Shown: in pieces, positions 12,271-23,650 of the stretch
How the letters are laid out: every line of letters starts with the position of its first letter
How positions within the stretch are numbered: position 1 is the first letter of the stretch
From: Ficedula albicollis
Taxonomy: Eukaryota > Chordata > Aves > Passeriformes > Muscicapidae
Reading direction: 5' to 3'
NCBI RefSeq assembly: GCF_000247815.1
Contig: NC_021674.1
Coordinates: 9,918,466 to 9,982,465, forward strand
DNA: 64,000 bases
Translations under genes and position numbers: made by a program
Notes under the pieces: model-generated
What the model was told of the DNA's origin: nothing
Database searches by the model: none
The model's input: the letters and a program-made list of their open reading frames with translations, nothing else

Positions 12271-12688
12271 CTGTGGAAGTAGGAAGAAAATTAAGAGAGA
12301 GAAAAGATAAATAAGCTCATTTTGCTACTGGTCATCACTGTCTCCTTGCCTCCTGAAGAGCCAGTATTTAACAACTGTATCTTTCATGCTTTATATGCCC
12401 TTCACCGTGATCCATCAAAAAAGACTTTCAGCCTTTGGCTCAGGAGGGAGTACAACTGTCAGAGTCTTACACCGGCCTGTGTGCATGTGGTACAACATAA
12501 CACGCTAAACCATAGTGTTATCCCCCCTCTCCCCCCCTTTTTTTAGTAACAGGAAGCCATTTAAAGCTAATTGAGAAGGAAATGGGGAGAGCAGAAGGAG
12601 GGAGCTGTCTCTCAGGCATGTGGAGGAAAACCAAACACTGGCAAACTCTGGCAGACACAGAGGCAGCAACACTGGGAAGAAACCTTAC
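12271..12688 (-). other. SPRED2: SPRED2 intron 5
   Basis: A short 418-base intron between exons 5 and 6. The minus-strand donor is CAA|GTAAGG at 12688 and the acceptor TTCCACAG at 12271, with a pyrimidine-rich tract upstream of the acceptor. No nested feature was recognised. Confidence 0.92.
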
Positions 12689-12838
12689 TTGTTCTAGGTG
12701 GTAGTGGTCAGAGCTGTAATGGTCGTGAAGGTGTCCACGAGTGCAAATTCTTCGATGTTCGCAGGATGAAGGAGAAGCCAGGGTTCGCACAGGCTGTTCC
12801 CTTTTCTGAGAGGAGTTGGAGGAGCTATCTGTAGCATT
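12689..12838 (-). CDS. SPRED2: SPRED2 exon 5 (serine-rich linker)
   Basis: The exon is exactly 150 bases, 50 codons, phase 0 at both ends. The minus strand has an acceptor ending CAAACAG before AATGCTACA, and a donor CAA|GTAAGG. It encodes a low-complexity linker after the EVH1 domain, starting NATDSSSNSSQKREQ, with a basic SCEHRR motif and a histidine/tyrosine-rich end (DHYSSDHYHLEQ). The linker joins the membrane-distal EVH1 domain to the KIT-binding and Sprouty regions. Because the exon is in frame at both ends, its skipping would preserve the rest of the protein. The residue pattern matches SPRED2 of other vertebrates with scattered substitutions. Confidence 0.96.
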
Positions 12839-13152
12839 CTGTTTGAAATGGAAAGGGGGGGGGGAAATTGTCATACATTCAGCTGCTACTGCACAGGGCA
12901 CTAAGAGATGTTTTGCCACTCACTGACTTTGTGCACACCTGCAATATTGGCAACACTCGACTGCTGAAGGCTTCATGAAGTTTCACATAAAATACTTGAA
13001 AGAGGCAGACCTGTAGCCAGACCATAAAAGCTGTCACCACACACATGGAAAAATAATATGCCACAGGCTGCCTGTGACATATTCACTAACACCACTTGTA
13101 TTTGCTTGGCATGTTGTTTGTTATCCTGGGCATGGCGGGACGATGAGTGCTC

Positions 13153-13285
13153 ACCTCTGAAGAGCAAAGTCAAACCCCGGCAAGTGATGCAATCCTGTAG
13201 GTCCTGAGGCTCAAAAGGAGCTACCTCTGAAGAGCAAAGTCAAACCCCGGCAAGTGATGCAATCCTGTAGGTCCTGAGGCTCAAA
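13153..13285 (+). repeat. 70-bp direct tandem duplication
   Basis: The 70-base unit at 13153-13222 begins ACCTCTGAAGAGCAAAG and is repeated from 13223, matching without a difference to about 13285. It lies in SPRED2 intron 4, about 300 bases from exon 5. It is not a known repeat family. Identical copies suggest a very recent event or an assembly join. Confidence 0.93.
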
Positions 13286-16200
13286 GAGAGCATCTGTGTG
13301 CCCCACCAGTTACCCAGGCTACAAAAATACTGACCATTTTGTTAACCTTTACACATTCTCCAAACACTCACTGAATTCCAGTTCATCACCCGCTACTTGA
13401 ATAATCAGCTTTCCTTTAAAAACTTCAGGATTTTTTTTCCTTGTTTTGTCTTTTTTTTGCCACTCATCATTAATGTGCAGTGATTGTTATTTGTGTTTTT
13501 ATACATTCCTGGCTCCCTGTGTGCACTTTCTTTAGGTTAATTAGTTACATCATTATGTAACAATGATTAGGAAAGGGTGAAATATCACACAGTAACATGC
13601 TGTTGCCAATACCTACTGCTTCTTAACAATCATATTTCTCTTCCTGCAGAAACACACAGTGAGGTAATAATGTCAGCCATCATCTCTCCCTAGCCCTTCC
13701 AAACAGTTGCCATACAATATTCAGGATTTTGCCCATTAATTCTATATATAGGTTTTGGGCTTTTTTCACATTACCATGAATATCAATGGACAGTTGTTAA
13801 ATGCACCAGCAAACCAAGAGCAGGAAAAAGAGAGCCTCCATGCACAACAAACAGAACAGCTGTGGCGCTGCACGTGCCTGAAGCATTGGTGCCTGAAATA
13901 GAAGAAATCTCCACCCCACCCCCAAACTAAAAAGATGTGCTGCAGCTACAAGTCCATGGAGAAGGTTCCTGATAGCCACTGCAGTCAGCTGAGACACAAC
14001 CTCAAGAGCAGAGAGGAATCGTATCAGCAGTAGCAGAAGACTGGTTTTACCTGAAAAACCTCTCCTGGTCAAGAATGCACTCTCTAAATACTGTTTTCCA
14101 ATGAATCACACCAGATGCATTTCTTGCTCAAGAATACAAGAACCCTCATTGTGAGTATTTGTTTATTCTGAAAACAACATTCTGAAAGACTCTGTCCAAA
14201 GGTGAGAACACCTTGAAGCACTACAACACAAAAATAGATGTTGGCTCTCTTTAACTCTTACAGCACTTTAAAAGCACCGAACTCCCAAATAATTTTTTTG
14301 AAAGCAAATACACAGTTGTTTGCAGTATGATGTAAAGCCAGGCTGGGTTATCTGAGAGGTACAACGAGCAGAATGAGTTTTGAATGGCTGACTCTCATTA
14401 AGAACATACTTTTAATACGTGTGCTTTAGTCTGTTTTTTTTAAACAAGCACATAGAAGCAGATCAACTCTTAACATAGTTAACAACGCCTCTAAAGTGGA
14501 ACTGCACCAATATTCAGGCTCTTTTAGAAAGAGGTTTAATCAGCCCAGTCTTCATAACTTATTAGACAAAGGCATTTCAAATCTGGGGTTTAAACCCTTC
14601 AAAGCTAATCCTTCTACACTTAACTTCAGCCCTACAATATCTAGCACATTTTGGGGACCTTTAAAAAAGAAAAAAGAGTAGTTTCTTCAAATGTTTTGTA
14701 ATAACATTAAGCTTAAAACCCGTTTGAAAACCCTGAGAAGAGTCAGGATTTAGTTACAATAGCCATGTTGGTACTCATACAAATACCTTTCCTGCAGAAC
14801 TATGTGATACAGACCAAGATGCTGAGCTGTGATTTAAGCTTCTTAGAAAGCCACACAACGTGCCCCATTGCCTGGGCAGCCCCAGCCTGCTCTCTAAGCT
14901 AAACTTTGACTGACATGAAGCAAAAAAAGAGGCAGGGCCTTAAAATGGTACCATGGCAGCCAGCAGGACCTTCACCTTCAGTGGATCCACAGCTGAGCCC
15001 TGCTGGGACAAGCCTTTTGTGGACACGCTCCGAAAGCGTCATGAGTGTTCATGGTCCAAACAATGCAGCCCGGGGAAACAATCCAGTGGGAGGTCACTGC
15101 ACGTACTGTCCTGCAACTGCTTCCCTGTCCTGGATGAAAATAAAAATCCCACCCAAACTAGATATAACTCCTTGATAATCTCAGCAGGGCAGCTGGGAGC
15201 TATAACCAGTCCTCCAAGCTCTGTGCTATTTGCTGCCTCTCTGGGAAGGCAGCATTTCTGCAACAGGCAAGCGGAAAAGAGTTTGTAGTGATTATTATCT
15301 TGCCCAATTTGTATCTACCTCTGCTTGCCTCCAAACCTTCTTCTCCCTTTAGAGACATTAGGGCAACTGAGCCTCTCCTCCACGCGTGTTGACATAGCTA
15401 CAAACCCGTTTGCAGCATATCAGAGGCTGTGGCGCTGCTCTCCGCTTTCACCTTATTAAAAATTGCTGCATTTCCACATTCAATGTCCTCAGATTAGATG
15501 GGCAGTTTGCCAACACAAATACCTACTCTAAGCACCCAGTAAGGGGAAATCAAGCTATCCAAGACTGGGTCCCTGCTCACTTGTCCATCAGGAAGCTCAT
15601 GCTGACTCCTGGCTGGTGACACTAAAGGCAGTAGCTGGGTGACAAGTGCAGCATCTGCAGAGTTATCTTGCTGACCATCAGCTGGGATGAGCACTGGTAC
15701 TTTCCACCAAAGTCCCCCACTGTTTCAAACTGACATAGAGGAAAGGTGCCCTCAACACACATGAATGCATGCTCTGAGGATTGAAGAAAACAAGAGGTAG
15801 AAAATTCCTGCCTCCCAAGCTGAAGGTCATCAATGAACCCCACAGGCTCCTCACCTGTGCTGGTGGGCACACTCATCAATGACTGAGGAGAAAGATGGAC
15901 CAGATGATGGCACAGCTGTCAGATGAAACTTGTTATTCATGAGAGTCAAAATGAATGCTGACCCCGAAAAATACTTAGAGACTTTTAGCATGCTGGATGT
16001 TAAAAAAACCCGAAACATAATTAAACCTAAAGAGCAACATGACATAAACACATTGATCTGATACATAGAATGATGCCCTCTGAGCCAGTTAAGGCTGTTC
16101 AGGAAAGAAGTACTGGGATTAAAATAGGCAGCTCTGTGACAAGTGTCCACTTGGTGGCTCAGAAACAGGTTAAAAAAACCAGCAGCAACAAAGACAACTC

Positions 16201-19200
16201 TCAAGGCACTACATGTATGTGCTGCACTGTCCAAGCTGCCTGTGGTGCAAGGCCTCCTCCACCCTGGCCCAATGATGGTATTTCCACCATGGCAACCTCA
16301 CAGAGCCATGGCCAGGACCATAGAGGACACGAATGGCTTCTCTAACTCAATAGCTTGGGTCTCTCCAGCCTGGGAAAGAGATCATGGAAGGGACCAAGAA
16401 GATGGGAAGTGTACTGAACTGTGAATCCCACAGGAATGTGAGCAGGAAGAGATTATTCTTCTAGTATCCTTCAGAAAGGAAGATCACAAGGCATTCACTG
16501 GAACAAGCTCAAATAAGGTTCAGGCAGAAGGAGGTACTTCTGATGGTGGCCACAGCTAAAATGTGGTTCAAGACGCCAGAGGGAAACCCTGAGAAGAAAG
16601 TAAGTGACCAAGGATTAGAGGCATGATAATGCCTCAGGCCTCTGAAAGTGTACTGTTCTCTCAATGCCCCGCCACTGGGACTGAACCTGGACTTCGAGAC
16701 CAGTGAAAATCAGGTGTATTCTCAAAGAAAAGGCACACTCATCTTCAGCAAACTGCCACTAAGAACAAATGATGGCAAGACTTTGTCAGTGAGGGAAGCA
16801 GGGAACAACTACCATCCTCCACAAGAAGACTGGGACTTAGCTGGGATTATCTACCATCAGCACAGCATGGAGAATTTTGGGGAGGGTGTTGAAAGGTGGA
16901 GACATGAGATGTTTGCTGTAAGTCTTCCAAATACAACACACTCACCCTACAGAAATACATCTAGAAAGTACACCGCCTTCAGATCCAGGCTACTTCATTG
17001 ATGGAAAATCAGGTCCCAAACCACTCGGGACCATTGAGCTCTGAGTCTCTCAGAGAAACACCCTCTTCTTTTAAAACCTGTTAAAACCAATCCAGCTCCA
17101 GCATTTGGATTTGGGGGGAAACTATTGAAAACATGACCGGTAGTCACAAAAGAGAAAAGAACCCAAAACTAAGGTTGTTGGAACAGGGAGTCTGACAACA
17201 TACTCTGTTTTAACATGCCCTCAAATGCTCAATTATGAGACATTTGTGCTGCTTGTACCAGAACTTTTTGACTTCTACAGCGGTCACAAACTCTTGTGGT
17301 TTCACTGCCTGGATAACAAAATCATTAATCATCACTATAAGCGTTATTTTATAAAACCTGTGCAACACATTTCCTGTTGCAAGCGAGCTGGATGTATCTG
17401 AGCAAGCACAAGTACTGCATGTGTGGTATGGCTGCTTAAAGAAACAACATCAGGCTTCTACAGGCAAATGATGGCACTGTGGTAATTTAAAAGAGAGAAA
17501 AGCATGTCCTTGTTTCCCCCTCAGACTTTCAGAAGTGACTCATTAAATTAAAAAACCCCAGTCATTAGTAAAGAAGATTATGTTAATCATTTACTGCAGT
17601 TTATTTCTCATTGAAATGGATTTGTTACACAAGAAGGCTAATCAGATACCTAAGCAATAAGCATAGTTGAGCATCTATGAAAAATATACGAGCAAAAGAA
17701 GCCTTCTCCTGCTTCTGAACTGGACTGATCACCTTGCCTCTAATGGCTTCACAGAATAGGTCCACTCTGTGTGATGCAACATGCAAGGCTGACTACAAAA
17801 AAGAACAAAGATTCCTCTCAGAATTATGAAACAATACAATCTGTGGCAGTTTGTCAGAAATGGGTTGCCAGAATAAAATTATAGAGTTCTGTCACTTAAA
17901 ACTTCTGCTTTAAGTGCTCTCTGCCAGCTAAAGGGTTTGCTGTCAAAAATAACTGTGGGTCAAGCAAGACAAGACATTTTTTTTCCTCTCCAGAATATTA
18001 ATGGTTGCATGAAGCAGAGGGGAACAGATGTATCATGATGTTGAACAATTAGCTTTGCAAGTAATGGTCCTGAAGGAATCAAAACCCCATTCCAGCCTGG
18101 CCTTTGCAAAGCACAAGCCAACCTGCTCTCTACTGCTCCGCTCCACTGTTCCCATCTCCCAGTGCCATGTAAGCCCACACACCGCAACATCCAGATCTAA
18201 GGGGGCCTCTTGACATGCAGCACAGAAAAAAGCAAAATTTGGAGGGGCCATGGTCTCATCTTTACTGAAAGCATTCTTCTGCAACAGCCAAAGCTCCTTG
18301 CAGCAATTCCTGGGTTTACCTGTGGAAGCCTGAACATGTTGAAGAGCCCAGCACCACCTTGTACTTTGAGACGGCATCCCCACCATTCCCAGGACAAGAA
18401 ACCCAGCTCTCCTTGGGTTTAAAATGAGCCTGGAAAAGTGACAGCCAGAGAGCTGTATCCTCCCATGCCACAGCCCAGCCACCTGTGGCTGAGACCTCTG
18501 CAATGGGCTGCCCCACCACCAGCCCTCTGCCAGAGCCCTTGGTGTGCTCTGCCCAGCTGCACTCCCTTGGGATCCCCGGCACATTTTCACTTGACCCTTT
18601 CCTTTCACTGGAATATGGGGAGGTACAGCTGTGCTATCAGTACGGAAAGGAAGAATGATAAAGCCAGCAAAACAGTGCAGCAAGTGAGTGATACAGAGCT
18701 CTGCGCCGGCCTGGGCCTTATCTACTGAGCTGCTGTTTAGCAACTTCACAAAGAGGAAGTCTGAGAGTTATTTCGGATGCATGGCAGAGAAACTTCCACC
18801 TTTCCAAAGAAATTAAGATAAAATGTAGTCTCCCAGAACTCCCTCAGCTTAATCTTGCCAAACCAGAAGAAGTCCTTCCGTTCTCCTCCAGCTTTTTCTT
18901 TTATTTTTAAAGCTTATAGAGATACAGCACTTCTGAGTTTCACAGATAGCTGAACAGCACAAATCCTAAATTTTGTCTCAAAACACCTTTTGCTCTCTAT
19001 TCAAGAAATTTAGGAAAAGGAACAGCTGACATTTTCCATCAATCTCTAACTGCGCCCAGTATACTCAAGACAGCCCATTTCAAAGAGAGCTTAGATTATC
19101 CAAGTACTAAGAAAAAGATTCAGTGTGAAAAATCTTTTAAGATTTGAGACTCCTGTCTCCTAAGCACAAGCTTTTAATTTGTCATGGCAAGACAAAGCCA

Positions 19201-21816
19201 TGGAAAAAAATGCTTTTGTCAAATTTCTGTTTGTTTCCCATCACTGAAGACAAGATAGAAACTGTATTGCAGAAAATTGCTTCCACACATTTTTGAAAAA
19301 TTTTGCCACTCTCATCCACTGGGGATGGCTGGAGCTGAACGTAGTTCTACTCTGCTGAAAGTCTGAAGGAAAAGCTTCATGTTAGATCATATTCCAGTTC
19401 AGTTCAAAGACAAATTGGCTGCACACAGCCATTACAATAAGCATGGATTCAGACTTGTCCAATACCGGAACAGGAGTAGAATTTCTCAAATGTTTGGATT
19501 GTTTTCTAGTCATCCCTGAAACACATACCAATATAAAATGCAGGAGGCTAGCTATTTTCTTACCGCTACCTTTTCTTATTTCAAGTTTTTGTGGTTACAG
19601 CTTTTTGTGCCAGAAAGATGCTGGTGGCTGCGCTGGCTGAAGTCAGCAAAACTTGAGGAACATTTACAAGAATTCAGTGCACAAGATCATCTCCTTTAAA
19701 CTCCTGCTAAACCCGACTCTGGCATCATTGGGCAGCTCTACACGGGCCACAGATGTGGCTTAACAGCTCACTTCAAGAAGTGAAAAGAATATATGAGACT
19801 CAGACACGATTAAATGACATGACAAACACTCAGATGTGGTAAGGGGGAAACCTCAGGGAGATTTTCCTGTTTCACTACTTGCCTCATGCAGGGCATCAGG
19901 CATGTCTGCAAAAGTAGGCATTTGAAGAGATACAAAGAGAAACTTTGTCTGCGAAAGTCAGAGGAGGGCTGAATTAAGTCAGTACCCCATTTTGCTAGGA
20001 CTCAGACCTGGACAAGAGGCTCTGAGCAGGTCTACTCAGCATTTCCTTCCCAGGATTGCCCTCCCCATTACTGCACCACTGGGCTAGAGCACCACTTCCA
20101 TGGGAAGTCTTTGCATCAGGTACTTGTAAGGGAAAACCTGAACGTTTTAAGGGGGGAAAAAAGCCCCAAACCACAGGCTCAGCTACTAGGGCTTGCTCCC
20201 CCAGGCAGCACAGCAATCCCACAGTACAGTGGCGAGAGCAGGGGGGCTCTGTCTGCCTACAAGGCGCTCCTGTCCTCACCCATGTGGAGAGCCTCTCCTT
20301 ACCAGGACTCCCACGCTTCCTTCTTCATTCCTGCAACTCCTCCATGCTGTGGCCTGATTGGATGCTGAGACAAGCTACATTGCTTCAGCAGGATCTTTTT
20401 ATTTAAACCTGGGAACTGTTTAAACCAACCAATTGCTTAAAATCATCTAGGGACAAAGGCTGGCCTTTCCCTTTTGCAGAGGCTCTGTTAATCTGTTTAT
20501 ACCTTGAAAATGACATCCTGCTGTGGACCACAGCATTGTCGGATGCTCCAGCATCCAACATTTGTGCTTGTACAGCTCTGCAAAGATTAGCAGAGCCTCC
20601 TTCTCTAACAGTATTATCCACATTACCACAGCTGTCCTCTGCTAAGGCCAAGAGAATAGCCACTATGGCCTGAACTGCTGAGGGGAGGTGACGGCCACTG
20701 CTTCTCCCCCCTCCCCGGCCCCCAGTTCCATCACCTGCTCTGTGGGCCTGCGTGGGTGCAGGACCACAGGAATGCAGCCCAAAATCACTTCTGCATCAGA
20801 CCCCTGACCTCAGCTGACCATCCATGTGGTGGCACGGAAGTACAGAGAGCAGAAGTGGGGGACGCTGGAAGGGGAGATCCTAATTTTCAGGTGCTGACAG
20901 GGAACTTAGCACATCCAACACTGCCAAAAAGCATTCCTTTTGCAAGATGGGTAAGAATGCCAGGAAATAAAGGGAGAAAGTTTGTAAGGGGGTGTTAAAC
21001 ACTGGACAGCTGAGCACAGCTGGGAACAGATGGCTCCACAAAACTCACCATGAATCTCAGCTCTTCTGTACAGAAACTTTCAAGGAGGGGGGAAGGAAAT
21101 AATATTAAGGGGGAAGAAAAACACTAAAGAAAATTAAATTAGCCAAGCTAAAAGAACTGATGCACCTAAACCATCATTAATGTCTTTGCTATGCACACTG
21201 CAGCCTCTAAATTCAGCACTGCTCCTCCTATACAATACAACAGATTATAAACAGAGGGAGAAAAAACCTAAGATAAATGCAAACTTCCCACAGCAGACTG
21301 ATACGATATTTTAGGAAGTCAGTTAGGGGTCATTTATTCACACAGTTATGAACATTGATGATATTTTAGCTGGAATTTATCACCAAAATAGAATCCAACA
21401 GCTGATGCAAACTTTTAAAATATCCTCTTCATATGCACTGCAAATATGTCAGGCTCTGCTTAAAAATGTAATGGTACTTATTTACTTCTGTCTTTCCTTC
21501 TCCTTTTGCAGAAAGAGCCAGAGACACATGAAATGCATCCTGTAATCACTTCTGATTTAATTTTCATAAAGTATTTACAAGATACAGGGCAAAACAAAAC
21601 ACATTAGACAGGTGAGGGAAGGAAACAGGCCTATTTAGTAGATGTAGTTCTTTATAATGCACTTCTGTACTGGGCAGAGGTCCACTCTGAGCTCCCCAGA
21701 CTCTTGCATTCTGTTGTTCAGCCTTAGTTACTACCAAACACATACCAGGGGGCAGAGGGGACACCACCTTACAATATTTTCTCAGAAAGTTGTAGGGTTT
21801 CTTTATGGACTTTCTT

Positions 21817-21848
21817 TTGTTCTTTCTTGCTTTCTTCTTTCTTTCTAG
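21817..21848 (+). repeat. Pyrimidine-rich CTTT-type tract
   Basis: A short degenerate (CTTT)n-like run (TTTCTTTTGTTCTTTCTTGC and onward) in intron 4. This is simple sequence with no further structure. Confidence 0.6.
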
Positions 21849-22157
21849 GGGTGGGAGGGGGAATCTGTCAATGTAAAGAAAAATCTTGAAGCTTCATATA
21901 AAAGCATGTTTCATTGCTAAGCTTTACCAAACGACTCCTTTTCTTTTCCAAAGTATTCAAAAAAAGAAAGCCCAAGTAAATAAACAAACATGACCCCTCC
22001 AATCATTTGAGAGGATCCAAAATTCAAGGACTCACTCCAGGCAGCCCCAACTCTCTGTTTGTTTTGGGTTTTTCTTTTCTACCTGTTACACAAGAGGACA
22101 GATTCAAATCAGATTCGCCAGTGTTTACACAGCAGGTGGGAATTACAGGCTCCTTCA

Positions 22158-22570
22158 CGAAGAGGAGAGCGACGCACTCATTCGCCCCACAGTTCCCACT
22201 CAGCTCCCTTCCCTTCCCTTCCCATCGCTGCCGGACGGAAGCTGCAGCTCAGCACCAGGAGCCACACGCTGCTCCCCCTCTCAGCCGCGCGCGAGGCCCC
22301 GGCCGAGCTCTGCCGGCTCGCTCCAGCCCGGCATCCCTGCGGTCCCAGCGGCACTGCGGGGCGTGTGCCAGGCAGCCGTGCCCTAATCCTTTCTGCTGCA
22401 GCACAGGAAGCTGTCAATCAGCGCTCTGCTCCCGGCCAAGGCTGCCTCCTTCCAACAGAGTTTACACCCCGTGCTGGATCTGCTCTGCCTGTCACCTGCA
22501 GAGGCAGTGCCTGGGGCCAGCCAAGACACCCCAAATCCAGCTGTCCCCGGTGCCTCCTGCGAGTGCTCTG
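22158..22570. promoter_or_regulatory. CpG-dense block within intron 4
   Basis: In an otherwise CpG-poor intron this segment is GC-rich and holds about two dozen CpGs in roughly 250 bases, including CAGCCGCGCGCGAGGCCCCGG near 22283 and several CCGG sites. It also contains a (CCCTT)n-type run near 22200. This is the composition of a CpG island and may mark an internal promoter or enhancer. A minus-strand transcript starting here would include only SPRED2 exons 5 and 6. No TATA box or clear first-exon donor on the minus strand was found, so direction and function are open. Confidence 0.5.
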
Positions 22571-23547
22571 CCACGAGGCATTTTGTTCCAACACAGCAGC
22601 CAGTGAGACTGCAGCTTACAAATACCGCTGTCTGCTGAAAGCCACTTCCTCAGGTTGGATATTCAAGAAATGGAAAAGGCCATTTTCTGCCTTTGTCAAA
22701 TTTTCAAGCACCCTGAAGCCGAAAGAAAGGCCTATACAACTTCAAAGGCTGACTGCATAGCCCAGATTAAAGAGGGAATCCACTGGGAAGCTGCAGTCAT
22801 GTCAACCATGTATTTTCAAGGTAAAAGCACACATTTGGCCATAACACATCCCCATCAACACCATCTCAGCTATCCTGGCATCTCCTTCTTGTCTCAACTG
22901 AAGGATGAACTTCACAGTAGGAACATGAAAGAGGAAAATGCCATGAATCCTAAACCAGACACAAGGACAAGAACCACCTTACTTGTATCACCAGCACAGG
23001 AGATGTCTTGTAGAAGGCAATGTATCTGGGGCCAGGGGTATGCAATGAATTTCAGGTGGCACCACAAATATTGGTGGGGGGGCAGAGGTTTTTTGCCTCC
23101 CATTCAGCCCATCAGCTACAGTTTCTCCTGAGCCAGCACTTCTGCTTTTCCAGCCCTACAGCAAGCTGGCTCCAGAAGCTAAACCACCGGAAAAGTATTC
23201 GCTTTCTTTTATAGGGCTGGTTTTTGGTTCACTTCCCTGGGTTGGCTCAGCACAGAGTCAGCTGTGCTAGGAAAAGGGGGATGGAGGAGCCAGTCTCTGC
23301 TCTGCTGACGCTACAGATGCATCAGTCAAGCGGGATCCCTCAGCTATGGTTTCATATAGGTGCTAAAATAACTCCTGCAACCCCAAATCCTGCTCCCCCA
23401 CATCAACTTCACTCTTGGCATGACTGTGCTGCAAAAGCAAGGTGGGGGAACTAAGCTGGCTGGAAAATAATTTGTTTTTCACAGGCATCTTGACTCAAAT
23501 CAGGTCTGCCTTATATAACACCAAAGAAATGCCCTGAGAACCATGGA

Positions 23548-23650
23548 TGAACAAAAGCAAAAGTTAAAAAAAAAAAAAAAACATCCTTGGGGGGGGGGGG
23601 GGGGGGGGGGTGAACAAAAGCAAAAGTTAAAAAAAAAAAAAAACATCCTT
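23548..23650 (+). repeat. Duplicated A-rich segment flanking a 22-base G run
   Basis: The segment TGAACAAAAGCAAAAGTT, followed by an A run and CATCCTT, occurs at 23548-23588 and again at 23611-23650. The two copies are separated only by a G homopolymer at 23589-23610. A G run joining two identical flanks is not a natural repeat structure I know and is best explained as an assembly or gap-filling error. Confidence 0.9.

Noticed and set aside
16648..17001. 117-codon plus-strand open frame, possibly part of an LTR-like repeat
   Set aside because: The surroundings have a repeat-like texture, but I found no terminal TG/CA pair, primer site or viral domain to support it.
18033..18749. 238-codon minus-strand open frame in intron 4
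   Set aside because: No recognisable domain, no supporting splice sites, and the peptide has the mixed composition of non-coding DNA. It could be an unclassified old repeat.
22007..23131. Three overlapping plus-strand open frames of 158-233 codons around the CpG-dense block
   Set aside because: Long frames are expected in GC-rich DNA where stop codons are rare; no domain is recognisable and the frames overlap one another.
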